Numbered from the stretch's first letter, positions 25,944 to 34,591 are shown. The stretch: 64,000 bases of DNA from Acidobacteriota bacterium (GCA_027459505.1 DAIDIE010000009.1:41534-105533); one strand, 5' to 3'. Numbers and translations: made by a program. The notes: a model not told the origin generated them from the letters alone.

Positions 25944-26810
25944 ATGCGAATCCTGATTGTCGAAGACGAACAGCACCTCGCCCAGGGACTCAGCTTCAAC
26001 CTGGAGGCGGAAGGCTATCAGGTGGATTGCGTAGAAAGCGGCGAGCAGGCCCTGGCGCTACTGCTGCCCGCCCGCGAACAAGGTGCCGTGCGCGCCTGGT
26101 TCCAACACCGCCGCGGCAAGGCGTCACTTCCGCTTACCGGCCCGGTCCATTTCGACCTGGTGGTGCTGGATGTGATGCTGCCGGGCAAAGATGGCTTTCA
26201 GGTCGCCGCGGAATTGCGTCAGGCCTCCAGCTTCGTCCCCATCCTCATGCTCACCGCGCGTGGCACAGCGGAGGATGTGCTGCATGGCTTTGCCGCCGGG
26301 GCTGACGATTACCTGCCCAAGCCCTTTGATCTGGCCATCCTGCTGGCGCGTATTCGCGGACTGCTGCGCCGTACCGCCTGGGCTCAGCACAACCGCCCGT
26401 CCAATCCCGTGGCGGCGCCGCTGTTGCCGGAGCAAACACCCGCCAGCGCTTCGCCGGCCAGCGTGGCGCCCGCTTCCGCCGATGGCGGCAGCACCGAAGA
26501 TGTTTACAGCTTTGCCGGCGCCAGCGTAGACTTTGCCCGTTTGGAGCTGCGCGCACAGGGCCGCACCATCCCCCTGACCTTGATGGAGGCCAATCTGATG
26601 CGCTTCCTCATTCACAACGAGGGGCGCGCCGTCTCCCGCAAAAACATGCTGGAGCAGGTGTGGGGCGTGCGCGAAGACACCGACACCCGCGCCATCGATA
26701 ATTTCGTGGTGCGGCTGCGCCGCTACATCGAAGCCGAGCCGGCCAAACCCAAACATCTGCTCACGGTCCGTGGGGTGGGTTACAAGTTCATTGCGCAGCC
26801 CGGCGTTTGA
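25944..26810 (+). CDS. OmpR-family response regulator with receiver insertion
   Basis: 288 residues. The receiver begins RILIVEDE; the phosphoacceptor is in VVLDVMLPG (about Asp76, instead of the usual ~52-56) because ~22 basic residues (positions ~42-66) are inserted after helix 2. The switch Lys is in DDYLPKPFD. An Ala/Pro/Ser-rich linker of ~40 residues precedes the winged-helix domain, which has the OmpR-type recognition helix region (TRAIDNFVVRLRRYIE) and TVRGVGYKF. It is the partner of the upstream kinase. It ends convergent with, and one base from, the stop of the winged-helix gene. Confidence 0.93.
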   Translation: MRILIVEDEQHLAQGLSFNLEAEGYQVDCVESGEQALALLLPAREQGAVRAWFQHRRGKASLPLTGPVHFDLVVLDVMLPGKDGFQVAAELRQASSFVPILMLTARGTAEDVLHGFAAGADDYLPKPFDLAILLARIRGLLRRTAWAQHNRPSNPVAAPLLPEQTPASASPASVAPASADGGSTEDVYSFAGASVDFARLELRAQGRTIPLTLMEANLMRFLIHNEGRAVSRKNMLEQVWGVREDTDTRAIDNFVVRLRRYIEAEPAKPKHLLTVRGVGYKFIAQPGV

Positions 26811-26811
26811 G

Positions 26812-27120
26812 CTAGTCCTCGCGGCTCTTGTCCTCGCCCACAATTTCTCGCAGAAAGGCGACATAGGCCCGAAAAGCACGTGTCCCGGCGCGCGTCAGCC
26901 GCACGCGCGTTCGCGGCTTTTTGCCGACGAAGTCCTTCAAAACGTCGATGTACCCGGCCTGTTCCAGGGTGCTTAAGTGAGCGCCCAGATTGCCGTCGGT
27001 GGCGCCCACCAGGGCGCGCAAACGCACAAACTCCAGTGGCTCGCCCGGCGGCAAGGCGCGGAGCGCGCCCATGATTTTCAAGCGCGCCGGCTGGTGAATG
27101 ATGGTATCGGGTTGTTCCAT
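26812..27120 (-). CDS. Winged-helix transcriptional regulator
   Basis: 102 residues. The segment ARLKIMGALRALPPGEPLEFVRLRALVGATDGNL... is helix 1-2 and the recognition-helix region of a MarR/ArsR-type domain without metal Cys residues; LSTLEQAGYIDVLKD is the wing helix and strand. It ends in a charged tail. Short regulators of this type usually act as dimers and are paired with a membrane protein. It lies 1 base after a membrane gene in the same operon, so it probably controls that operon through the repeated boxes at 27691-27759. Confidence 0.8.
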   Translation of the reverse strand: MEQPDTIIHQPARLKIMGALRALPPGEPLEFVRLRALVGATDGNLGAHLSTLEQAGYIDVLKDFVGKKPRTRVRLTRAGTRAFRAYVAFLREIVGEDKSRED

Positions 27121-27121
27121 T

Positions 27122-27673
27122 TCAAACCGTCCTCAGCCAGAAGCCGCCCAGAATGAGTCCTCCGCCGCCAACCGCGGCCATCCACAGCAGGAAGATGTGC
27201 GGCAGCAGCAGGTAACCCGTTATGGTCAGCGCACCCAGGGCAAACCCCAGCACCGCAATGCGCACGGTGTGACTCCAAATACCCTGCAGAGCGTAAAACA
27301 TTGCGACCAGCAGCGGGAAGAACGCGCCCGCCTGATTGCCGGTGTGGGGCGGCAGGATGGTGAAGAGTCCGGCTACGAATAGCACGACTGTCAGCAGAGA
27401 AGCCCCATATTGGCCGCTGTGGCTGGTTTCGCGGGCTCGCGACTGCGCCCGCCCAATCCAGAAGTTCAGCGCTACGCCCACCACGCACAGCAGGGGCCAG
27501 GTGAACCAGACCTTGGGAACGAAAAAGCTTGCTGTATAGCCGGCAATCCACAGCACTCCCCACAGGATGAGATGGGGAGAGGACTGCTGATAGCGAAACA
27601 GAGTGGCGCTGCGTTTTTGGGTAGCGGCAAGGTCGTGTAAGCGGCCAGCCGCTTCCTCGGGTTGAACGGTCAT
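27122..27673 (-). CDS. Membrane protein of unknown function, operon with regulator
   Basis: 183 residues. After a 25-residue cytoplasmic start, five or six hydrophobic helices follow, including LWGVLWIAGYTASFF, LLCVVGVALNFWIG, LLTVVLFVAGLF, LLVAMFYALQGIW and a C-terminal GGLILGGFWL. No catalytic motif is visible. It is the first gene of a two-gene operon with the winged-helix regulator, with a 1-base gap. I do not recognise the family. Confidence 0.75.
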   Translation of the reverse strand: MTVQPEEAAGRLHDLAATQKRSATLFRYQQSSPHLILWGVLWIAGYTASFFVPKVWFTWPLLCVVGVALNFWIGRAQSRARETSHSGQYGASLLTVVLFVAGLFTILPPHTGNQAGAFFPLLVAMFYALQGIWSHTVRIAVLGFALGALTITGYLLLPHIFLLWMAAVGGGGLILGGFWLRTV

Positions 27674-27690
27674 GGGATAAGCTCCTTTTC

Positions 27691-27759
27691 AGAGTGCTCT
27701 GCGGTATAGAGTGCAATAAGGCGGGCCGGTTTGTCAAGAGCACTCTGCGAGGCAGAGTG
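27691..27759 (-). promoter_or_regulatory. Operator region: four AGAGTG-type boxes with a TTGACA
   Basis: AGAGTG occurs at 27691-27696, 27708-27713 and 27754-27759, and its complement CACTCT at 27741-27746; two of them are extended as AGAGTGCTCT and AGAGCACTCT. A minus-strand TTGACA is at 27737-27732 between them. A -10 box at normal spacing is not clear. This is the upstream region of the membrane/regulator operon and looks like an autoregulatory operator. Confidence 0.6.
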
Positions 27760-27882
27760 ATGCCCCCGGGAAGCCAGTTCGGCTTCGGAGGTGGCTCGTA
27801 CGCAAGAGGAGCGCGGTGACGAGGCGGCTTCACGGCCTCACAACAAGGGACGTTTCTATGGAGGTTTGGCCCTGTCCGCAGG

Positions 27883-27911
27883 TTGACATTGTGTAATCGG
27901 TCGATTACGAT
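27883..27911 (+). promoter_or_regulatory. Toxin-antitoxin promoter with internal palindromic operator
   Basis: TTGACA 27883-27888 and TACGAT 27906-27911 with exactly 17 bases between. The palindrome GTAATCG-GT-CGATTAC (27893-27908) fills most of the spacer, a position where a bound antitoxin would block polymerase. The expected start site falls on or next to the toxin GTG at 27918. Confidence 0.75.
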
Positions 27912-27917
27912 CCATTT

Positions 27918-28211
27918 GTGTTTTTAATTCATCCTTTGCCCGAATTCATCGCATGGCTTGATGGGTTGAAGGATGAGGCAGTACGCGGCGTGATTGTCGC
28001 CAGAATCAAACGTTTGGAACGCGGTTTGATGGGGGACGTTCAAGCGGTAGGCGAGGGCGTTTCGGAGCTGCGGATCCATATGGGCGCGGGATGGCGTTTG
28101 TACTTCACTGAGCGTGGGACGCGGCTCATTGCGCTCCTCATGGGCGGCTCAAAGCGAACGCAGAAAAAAGACATCAAGCAGGCCAAAGCCCTGGCCGAGT
28201 TACTGGATTGA
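27918..28211 (+). CDS. RelE/ParE-superfamily toxin, HI1419-type
   Basis: 97 residues from a GTG; no ribosome site is present and the promoter suggests a leaderless mRNA. The sequence fits the addiction-module killer family related to HI1419: [29 protein letters not shown], then [16 protein letters not shown] and [24 protein letters not shown]. These small RelE-fold proteins cleave or inhibit mRNA translation, but activity is inferred from family. The antitoxin gene follows by 12 bases. Confidence 0.9.
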   Translation: MFLIHPLPEFIAWLDGLKDEAVRGVIVARIKRLERGLMGDVQAVGEGVSELRIHMGAGWRLYFTERGTRLIALLMGGSKRTQKKDIKQAKALAELLD

Positions 28212-28223
28212 GCGGAGGGAAGC

Positions 28224-28544
28224 ATGAGTAAACGCATCAAGGCCGCGGACCTGCCTGAGTTCGACGCAGCACGTTATCTCGACAGTGAGGTCGCCATTGC
28301 TGCGTATCTGACCGACATTTTGGAAGCCAACGACGCGGGATTATTGGCGGCGGCGCTGGGGGACATTGCCCGTGCCCGTGGTATGACCGAGATTGCCAAG
28401 ACAGCCGGGATCACGCGGGAAGCCCTCTACAAAGCTCTGCGTCCCGGCAGTGCTCCGCGATTTGACACCGTAAGCCGCGTTTGCGCCGCGCTCGGTGTGC
28501 GACTGGTCGTTCAGCCTGTCCGTCCCGCCTCTGCAATGGAGTAG
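28224..28544 (+). CDS. Antitoxin with HTH, HI1420-type
   Basis: 106 residues; the ATG has GGAGGGA upstream. The N-terminal half carries FDAARYLDSEVAIAAYLTDIL; the HTH is in the segment MTEIAKTAGITREALYKALR, and the C-terminus is LVVQPVRP. It resembles the HI1420/XRE-type antidote of the HI1419 toxin. It probably binds the palindrome in the operon promoter. Unusually for type II systems, the toxin gene comes first, as in HigBA. Confidence 0.92.
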   Translation: MSKRIKAADLPEFDAARYLDSEVAIAAYLTDILEANDAGLLAAALGDIARARGMTEIAKTAGITREALYKALRPGSAPRFDTVSRVCAALGVRLVVQPVRPASAME

Positions 28545-28659
28545 AACTCGGCCGTGTCCGTGCGCTTCGTTGTCCCTGGGCCGTGCCGCGCAGCAGGAAG
28601 CCGATTGTTCAAAGACGGACGCGCCGCAGGGCGGCCTGAGAGCGATGAGGCGTTCGCGC

Positions 28660-31188
28660 CTATGCCTTCATCTCCGCGATGGTGACGCCATTGCCGCCCT
28701 CGGCCTGCGGCGGGCTGAAGTAGCGCTCCACCTGCGGATGCGCCCGCAACGTTTCCTGCACCATGCGGCGCAGAACGCCCATACCGGTGCCGTGCACAAT
28801 GCGGACGCGCGGCAGCTCTGCCAGCAGGGCGTTGTCGAGGAACTTTTCCAGCCTGGGCAGGGCCTCTTCCACGGTTTGACCGATGAGGTTGATCTCCCGC
28901 AGCCCGCTGCCTTCCACGGGCTGGGTTTCGACTCTGATGCCGGCGCTGGGCGCCTTACCGACGGGAGTGTTGCCTGGCAGGATTTCCAGAACGTCTTTCA
29001 AGGTGACGCGCAGGCGCAGGTTGCCGGCTTCAACTTCCAGCCGTTCTCCATCGCGACGGCGCACCAGCGCGGGCCGGTCGAAGTCCCGCAAGCGCACCCG
29101 CTCCCCCTGTTGCACGGAATCCACTGGACGCGCGGGAGGCGCGCTGCCCGCGGGTGGGGCCGTGACGGTTTGCAGCACGTCGTTCTGGAAGCCGGCGCTG
29201 GCCTCGCGCCGCAGTCCGGCGGAGCGCAACTGCACTTCGCGTTCCAGCTTCATGCGCAGCGCTTTGTCCTCTATGGTCGCGACCGCTTCGCGCAGGCGCT
29301 GCTCGAATTCCTGGGTGAAACGTTCAAAGCGGGCCTCCAGCTCGCGCACTTTACGGCGCTGCTGCTGGCGCTCCTCGCCTTCCAGCTCCTGCATCTTTAG
29401 CCGCAGCTCACCGCGTTCCAGCACCAGCGTGCGCTGCAGCTCCTCGACCTCGGCGGATTGCTGTTGCAGGGTGCGCAGGTATTCGTGGCCGCGCCGCTCC
29501 GCATCCGTCAGCAACGAGCGCGCGGCGGCAATGATTTCACCCTGCAGTCCGAGCTGCGCCGCCATGTCGAGACCCGCGGAGACGCCCGCCACGCCAGTGC
29601 GGAAGGCGTAAGTGGGGCGCAGCGTTTCCGCATCGAAACCCACCGAGGCGTTGAGCACGCCCGCCTGCGTGGCGGCGTACTGCTTCATGGCCCCATGGTG
29701 AGTGGAAATCAGCGCAAAGCAGCCCAGTTGCCGCAATTGTTCGGTGATGGCCATCGCCAGCGCCGCCCCCTCGGAGGGATCGGTGGCGGCGCCCAGCTCG
29801 TCGAGCACGAGCAGGGAACCGGCGGTCGCCTGTTCCAGAAGCGAGCGAAGGTTCACGATATGGCTGGAGAAGGTGCTCAGGCTTTCGCGCAGCGACTGCG
29901 CATCCCCCACGTCGGCCAGGAGAGCATCCAGCACCGGCACTTCGGCGGCGCTGGCGCAGACCGGCAGGCCGCAATGGGCCATGCAAGCCGCCATCGCAAC
30001 CGTTTTCAGGACCACCGTCTTGCCACCCGTATTCGGTCCACTCATGACCAGGATGTGTTGCTCGCGCAGCCGCAGCGTCAGAGGCACCACCCTGCGCCCT
30101 TGTTCGCGAAGCGTGGCGACCAGCAGCGGATGGCGGGCCTCGCGCAGATCAAAGCAACGCTCGCTCTCCGCGGAAAACGTGGCGTGCGTCGCCTCGTAGG
30201 CCTGAGCAAAGCGGCCTTTGGCGAGTTGAAACTCCAACTCGCCGTAGAGCACGGCGCCCAGGCTCAGCGCGGGCGCATGTTGATGCAGCAGGCGGGTGAT
30301 CCCGGCAAAAATGCGCTGTTCCTCCGCCTGTTCCTCGTCCAGCAGCCGGATCAGCTCGTTATTGAGTTCAATGGTTTCCAGCGGTTCAACGAACACGGTC
30401 TGACCGCTGTTGCTGGCGCCGTGAATCACTCCCGGAACGCGCCGCCGCAGTTCCGCTTTGACGGGTAGCACGAAGCGTTCGCCGCGGATGGTAATCAGCT
30501 CTTCCTGCAGCACGCCTTCCGTGCCCAGCCGGCGGGCGTGCTGCTGCAGCGAGACTTCAATGGCGCGCTTCTGCCGCTCCAGTTCCCGCCGCAGCCGGAA
30601 GAGGTTGGGGCTGGCGTGATCGTCCAGTTCGCCGTTGGGCAGCAGCTTCCCGCGGATGGCACGAAGCGCCTCCTCCAAAACCGGCAGCCGTTCCGCCAGC
30701 GCCGTCAGTTCGGGAAGCTTGCTTTTGAGTTCGACTGGAGGGTGCAACAGAGTCTGGCGCAGTTCACCCATCCGTTCGGCGAAGGCAACGACCAGCAACA
30801 GCTCCTCGGCCGAGAGCACCAGGCCGGCGAGGGCGGCGCGCGCGAGTGCGGGCCGTGGATCGGCGATCTCCGTAAAGGCCGGCAGGCTACGGCAGGAGGC
30901 CAGCGCCAGCGCCTCGCGCACCAGCCGTTGCTCGCGTTCCAGCAATTCGCGCTCTTGAAGAAACGCCAGCTTCTCCAGCCGTTCGCGCCCCAACGGGGTC
31001 CGCAGAAACTGCGCAAACAACTCCAATACACCCGGCAGATCAATGGAGCGCGCAAAGGGAGCCTCGCGCAACGTGGGCCGCGGGGCAGAACGTTGCGTCG
31101 AGCTCGGATTCAATTCCGAAGCCGGGCCTGCGCTCGAGTCTGCTTTCGCCTCGGGGTTAACGGCTGGGGGAGGGGAACTTTGGGACAT
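28660..31188 (-). CDS. mutS2: Endonuclease MutS2
   Basis: 842 residues. Helical clamp and core domains precede the ATPase with Walker A GPNTGGKTV, the DVGDAQSL region, Walker B LLVLDELGAATDPSEG and STHHG. The long coiled coil after it is followed by a beta-rich KOW-like segment and a C-terminal Smr domain with the NLIGQTVEEAL and HGTGMGVLR nuclease motifs. Family roles include suppression of recombination and ribosome rescue by mRNA/ribosome processing. The N-terminus has about 45 extra low-complexity residues, so the true start may be downstream. Confidence 0.95.
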   Translation of the reverse strand: MSQSSPPPAVNPEAKADSSAGPASELNPSSTQRSAPRPTLREAPFARSIDLPGVLELFAQFLRTPLGRERLEKLAFLQERELLEREQRLVREALALASCRSLPAFTEIADPRPALARAALAGLVLSAEELLLVVAFAERMGELRQTLLHPPVELKSKLPELTALAERLPVLEEALRAIRGKLLPNGELDDHASPNLFRLRRELERQKRAIEVSLQQHARRLGTEGVLQEELITIRGERFVLPVKAELRRRVPGVIHGASNSGQTVFVEPLETIELNNELIRLLDEEQAEEQRIFAGITRLLHQHAPALSLGAVLYGELEFQLAKGRFAQAYEATHATFSAESERCFDLREARHPLLVATLREQGRRVVPLTLRLREQHILVMSGPNTGGKTVVLKTVAMAACMAHCGLPVCASAAEVPVLDALLADVGDAQSLRESLSTFSSHIVNLRSLLEQATAGSLLVLDELGAATDPSEGAALAMAITEQLRQLGCFALISTHHGAMKQYAATQAGVLNASVGFDAETLRPTYAFRTGVAGVSAGLDMAAQLGLQGEIIAAARSLLTDAERRGHEYLRTLQQQSAEVEELQRTLVLERGELRLKMQELEGEERQQQRRKVRELEARFERFTQEFEQRLREAVATIEDKALRMKLEREVQLRSAGLRREASAGFQNDVLQTVTAPPAGSAPPARPVDSVQQGERVRLRDFDRPALVRRRDGERLEVEAGNLRLRVTLKDVLEILPGNTPVGKAPSAGIRVETQPVEGSGLREINLIGQTVEEALPRLEKFLDNALLAELPRVRIVHGTGMGVLRRMVQETLRAHPQVERYFSPPQAEGGNGVTIAEMKA

Positions 31189-31531
31189 ATGGCACAGCGG
31201 TAAATGGAGCGGAGCGCGCTTGGGAATGTGATCGTCACGAGCCAGGGCCGAGTCGAACTGCTTTCGAGTTCGAAATAGCAGGCCGAAGTCGTAGCGAAGG
31301 TCCGGGGTTGCCCTTTAGGTCCCGCACGGCTGGCGACTAGTAAAGCGCGGCCACCATCCGTGAGCTTCGGCCGGACACCGAAGCGGGTGGAATAAAAGCG
31401 GCCGTGCCGCCAGCAGGGCAGCCCATTCAGGGCCGCCGGCGGATGCGCCGTGTGAAAACCTGGGCGTTAGGCCCGCGCCTGGTCCAACGGCTCGTTCCAG
31501 CACGGTCCGCGCCCGCTCGATGTGTGCAGCG
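31189..31531. other. Intergenic spacer holding repeat copy 1
   Basis: Between mutS2 and the zinc-ribbon gene, both on the minus strand. Most of it is a full copy of the dispersed repeat (31239-31411). The remainder has no coding or RNA signature that I can see. Confidence 0.6.
31239..31411 (+). repeat. Dispersed intergenic repeat, copy 1
   Basis: Starts GAGCCAGGGCCGAGTCGAAC and ends GGCCGTGCCGCC. Three hairpins: TCGAACT/AGTTCGA, GCTTCGG/CCGAAGC, GCGGC/GCCGC. Read in reverse, the last is followed by TTTTATT. Confidence 0.9.
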
Positions 31532-31804
31532 CTACTTGCCACCCGGGCGGCGGCGCTTGGGTTTATCCTCCGGCGCCTCTCCCCGGTCTCCTAGAATACC
31601 AGCCAGCACGTCATTGAAGGCCTGCTGCGCGCTGGTCTCTTTCTGCTTGCCCCCCTTGCCTTTGCGGTAGGGGTGCTCGCGATTACAGGTACGGCAACGC
31701 ACCTTCACGACCTCGCCATTCAGCATGGCTACTACCGCATGATCCATGATCTGGCGGCAACTGCCGCAATGGTCGTCAATGGTATCGCCAAGACGGATTT
31801 CCAT
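31532..31804 (-). CDS. Small zinc-ribbon protein
   Basis: 90 residues from the ATG at 31804 with GGAG upstream. Two Cys pairs, CGSCRQ and CRTCNREH, separated by ~24 residues, form a zinc ribbon; the segment between (IMDHAVVAMLNGEVVKVRC) is beta-rich. The C-terminus is basic and low-complexity. Such proteins often bind nucleic acid, but no function can be given. It stands alone in a region of repeats. Confidence 0.7.
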   Translation of the reverse strand: MEIRLGDTIDDHCGSCRQIMDHAVVAMLNGEVVKVRCRTCNREHPYRKGKGGKQKETSAQQAFNDVLAGILGDRGEAPEDKPKRRRPGGK

Positions 31805-32092
31805 ACAAAGCAACTCCGGAGTGCACAGTCGGCCTCGGTGCCTCAATCCTAGGCGGGCTGCAACGGGGATTCAAGCGGCGGATGCCCTCCCCCAGGTGGC
31901 ATTCCAAGCTCCATTCTGCTATCATTGTGCTTTGTCCCGCCTGTACTGCCTCCGCTGTCACAGCCGCTGCCCCGCATGGTTGTCTGGCAGCCGCGGGAAG
32001 TGCCGGGCAGACGTCCCGGAGTGAATTCCTGGAAAACGCCAGTTCCGCGACCGCCCAACTGTCCGGGACACCAGAACGAGGAGTGAATCTTT

Positions 32093-32281
32093 ATGGCTCG
32101 CGTTTGTGAATTGTGCGGCAAGGGTCCGCAGTTCGGCAACAAAATCAGTCACGCGCACAACGTGACCAAGCGTCGCTGGGAAGTCAACCTGCAGCCCGTG
32201 CGCGCCAAAATTGGCGGCGCTACCCGCCGCTTGCGCGTCTGCACCGCCTGCATCAAGTCCAACCGCGTGACCAAGGCGTAG
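32093..32281 (+). CDS. rpmB: 50S ribosomal protein L28
   Basis: 62 residues. Starts [20 protein letters not shown], with the conserved continuation [13 protein letters not shown] and the C-terminal pair LRVCTACI. Both Cys pairs are kept, so this is the zinc-binding (C+) form. The ATG has GAGGAG ~9 bases upstream. It is monocistronic, ending at the terminator at 32407. Confidence 0.97.
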   Translation: MARVCELCGKGPQFGNKISHAHNVTKRRWEVNLQPVRAKIGGATRRLRVCTACIKSNRVTKA

Positions 32282-32406
32282 TGCTGGCGGCCCCATTTGG
32301 CGGGCTGGTGGTAACACCAGCGTCCGAGCCCTTCCGGTCGGAGCACTGCCTTTGGACTTCGTTGCGCCGCTGACCTGCGGAGAGCAGCCTCAACCCACAA
32401 AATAGC

Positions 32407-32435
32407 AAAGGCCCCGGCACCGCCGGGGCCTTTCT
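32407..32435. terminator. Bidirectional intrinsic terminator between rpmB and the RidA gene
   Basis: 12-bp perfect stem AAAGGCCCCGGC/GCCGGGGCCTTT with loop ACC. T-rich flanks exist in both directions, serving both convergent genes. Confidence 0.92.
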
Positions 32436-32458
32436 GCATCTGCCGCAACTGGTCTGGC

Positions 32459-32842
32459 CTAAGCTTCCGCGATCACGTCGATCTCAACCCGCGCGTCGCG
32501 CGGCAGCCGGCTCACCTCCACGGTGGAGCGCACCGGTGGATTTGCGGGGAAGAAACTTTGATAGATGTCGTTCATGGCGGCGAAATCGGCCAGGTCGGAG
32601 AGGTACACCGTCACCTTGAGCGCCTGCGCCATGCTGCTGCCCGCCTCTTCCAGAAGGGTGCTGATGTTGTCCAGCACGCGGCGGGTCTGCGCCTCAATGC
32701 TCGTGTCGGAGATGAGACTGTTCGTTGCCGGATCTATGGCTACCTGCCCGGAAATAAAGATTAGTCCCTGGCAGCGCACTGCCTGAGAATACGGCCCAAT
32801 GGACTTGGGGCCGCGTGTGTTGGAAAGGATTTCGCGTTTCAT
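32459..32842 (-). CDS. RidA family reactive-intermediate deaminase
   Basis: 127 residues. Family motifs: SIGPYSQAV, FISGQVAIDP, DNISTLLEEAGSSM, KVTVYLSDLADFAAMN, and the active-site Arg in PVRSTVEVSRLPRDA. RidA hydrolyses toxic enamine/imine intermediates from PLP enzymes. It is convergent with rpmB. Confidence 0.93.
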   Translation of the reverse strand: MKREILSNTRGPKSIGPYSQAVRCQGLIFISGQVAIDPATNSLISDTSIEAQTRRVLDNISTLLEEAGSSMAQALKVTVYLSDLADFAAMNDIYQSFFPANPPVRSTVEVSRLPRDARVEIDVIAEA

Positions 32843-32885
32843 GAGTGCCCGGTGAGCGGTTCAGCTCCAGCATCAGTATAGGGCA

Positions 32886-33797
32886 CTACGCACCGCCAGC
32901 AGCCGGCAGCTTTGCCCTTGGCTTGTAGAGTTGCCAACTGCGATACACCTCGCTTTTGGAAAGACCGCATTCCCGCGCCACCTGCTTTAGCGCCTGCTTT
33001 TCCTCCAGGCCCTCTCGCAGCAACTCGAGGACGCGGGCGCCCGGTTCGGCAGCCGTCTTTGCGACAAGTGGATCCTCGGCGGAAGCCGCCCCTTCCCCAG
33101 CCTGCGCCTGGTCAGTTTCGGCGTTGCCGCCCAGGACTAATACAAACTCCCCGCGCAGTTCACGCGTTGCAAACGCCCGGCGCACCTCGGCGAGGGTCCC
33201 GCGGGTAAACTCCTCGTGCAGCTTGGTCAGCTCGCGCGCCACCACGATTGGCCGCCCGGAACCCATCACTGCCTGGAGATCGGTCAGGCAGTCAAGCAGG
33301 CGGTGCGGAGCTTCGTAGATGACCAGTGTCTCCTCGTGGGTGCGCCATTGCTGAAGCAGACGCCGGCGTGGCCCGCTGCGGAAGGGGAGGAAGCCCAAAA
33401 AGCTGAACCGGTCCGTGGGCAGGCCGCTTGCCACGAGTGCACCCAGCAGTGCGGAAGGCCCGGGGACAGGCACAACCGCGACCCCCTCCTGCAGCGCCGC
33501 CCGCACCAGCCGGTAGCCGGGATCGGAGATGGCGGGCGTGCCGGCATCGGAGATCAGCGCCACATGTTCGCCACGCAGCAGCCGCTCCAGCAACTTTTCT
33601 CCGCGGCTGCCTTCGACCTCCTCGTAGTAGCTGATCAGGGGCTTTTCAATACCCAGATGCGTCAGCAGCTTCCGGCTGTGGCGTGTATCTTCACAGGCAA
33701 TCAGGTCCACCTCGCGCAGCACGCGCACCGCGCGAAGCGTGATGTCTTCAAGATTGCCAATGGGTGTTGCCACGAGATAGAGCGTGCCTGAACTCAT
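32886..33797 (-). CDS. rsmI: 16S rRNA (cytidine(1402)-2'-O)-methyltransferase
   Basis: 303 residues. N-terminus GTLYLVATPIGNLEDITLRA with CEDTRHSRKLL, then ALISDAGTPAISDPG and the SAM-binding PVPGPSALLGAL are the RsmI/tetrapyrrole-methylase signatures. It methylates C1402 in the ribosomal P-site. The last ~90 residues contain a Glu/Ala-rich linker and a helical KQALKQVARECGLSKSEVY tail typical of the family. Confidence 0.95.
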   Translation of the reverse strand: MSSGTLYLVATPIGNLEDITLRAVRVLREVDLIACEDTRHSRKLLTHLGIEKPLISYYEEVEGSRGEKLLERLLRGEHVALISDAGTPAISDPGYRLVRAALQEGVAVVPVPGPSALLGALVASGLPTDRFSFLGFLPFRSGPRRRLLQQWRTHEETLVIYEAPHRLLDCLTDLQAVMGSGRPIVVARELTKLHEEFTRGTLAEVRRAFATRELRGEFVLVLGGNAETDQAQAGEGAASAEDPLVAKTAAEPGARVLELLREGLEEKQALKQVARECGLSKSEVYRSWQLYKPRAKLPAAGGA

Positions 33798-33841
33798 TGC
33801 TGTTCATTAGACCAGAAGACGAGACCGCACAGATGAAACTG

Positions 33842-33863
33842 GATGCAATAAAAGCGGCCGCGT
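33842..33863 (+). repeat. Possible fragment of the dispersed repeat terminal module
   Basis: GATGCAATAAAAGCGGCCG resembles the repeat's TGGAATAAAAGCGGCCG. Only ~20 bases match, so this is weak. It lies just before the stop of the RNase H-like gene on the opposite strand. Confidence 0.4.
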
Positions 33864-33877
33864 CGAGTCAGCGGCGG

Positions 33878-34591
33878 CTACGAGCGGCGTGGCCGGATGG
33901 TAATGCGGGTACCGTCAGGCCAGGGCAGGGCGCGTGGCAAGCGGATCTGTCCTCGTTCAATTACGCCTTCGATGACCTCGGGCGCCGGCTCCTTGGCGGG
34001 AATGCCACCTGCAAGTCCGGGCAGCGCGCTTTGGATCGCCGCAGTTACCGGCTCAGGACTCACGCGCGAAGCTTCCGCCGGAGCACGGTGGGGCGCCGCC
34101 GGAGAACTCTCCGCGGGGGCGCCGCTCACGCTGGCGGCGCCGCTCATCGCCGGTGATTCCCAGCGCAATTCCAGCACCTTGCCGCCCTGCTTGCGCGCTT
34201 CATCCATGGCGTCGTTGGCCAACTGGTCGGCCTCTTTGTTGTTTCCGCGCAGCACGTGTTCAATGCGGAAGCGGGGCAGGGCATGGGCGAGCCGCTGCGC
34301 CTCCAGGTAGAGCGGTCGCAGACTTTCGCTCTTGACCTGATAGTGGCCTTGCATCTGCCGCACCATCAGTTGGGAGTCGGCGATGATGGTGACGTTGGCG
34401 GCTTTTTTCTCCAGCGCGTACTTCAGGGCCGCGATCAGGCCGCGATATTCGGCGAAGTTGTTGGTCTGGGAGCCGAGTGCGCCTTTGAGCTTGGCCAGCG
34501 TGCGGCCTTGCGGGTCGGTAATGAAAACACCGTAGCCGGCCGGCCCTGGATTTCCGCGCGAGCCCCCGTCCACGTGCAGGATCAGTTCCAT
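33878..34591 (-). CDS. RNase H-like protein with C-terminal extension
   Basis: 237 residues. Residues 1-~130 are an RNase HI fold with the catalytic residues Asp in HVDGGSRGNPG, Glu in AEYRGLI, Asp in IIADSQLMV and Asp in KEADQLAN. This is the short reverse-transcriptase-like type rather than classical RnhA. After a ~70-residue Ala/Pro linker, the C-terminus EVIEGVIERGQIRLPRAL...WPDGTRITIRP resembles the DUF104 (AF2212-like antitoxin) family. It is 12 bases downstream of the zinc-ribbon coiled-coil gene and probably co-transcribed. Confidence 0.85.
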   Translation of the reverse strand: MELILHVDGGSRGNPGPAGYGVFITDPQGRTLAKLKGALGSQTNNFAEYRGLIAALKYALEKKAANVTIIADSQLMVRQMQGHYQVKSESLRPLYLEAQRLAHALPRFRIEHVLRGNNKEADQLANDAMDEARKQGGKVLELRWESPAMSGAASVSGAPAESSPAAPHRAPAEASRVSPEPVTAAIQSALPGLAGGIPAKEPAPEVIEGVIERGQIRLPRALPWPDGTRITIRPRRS

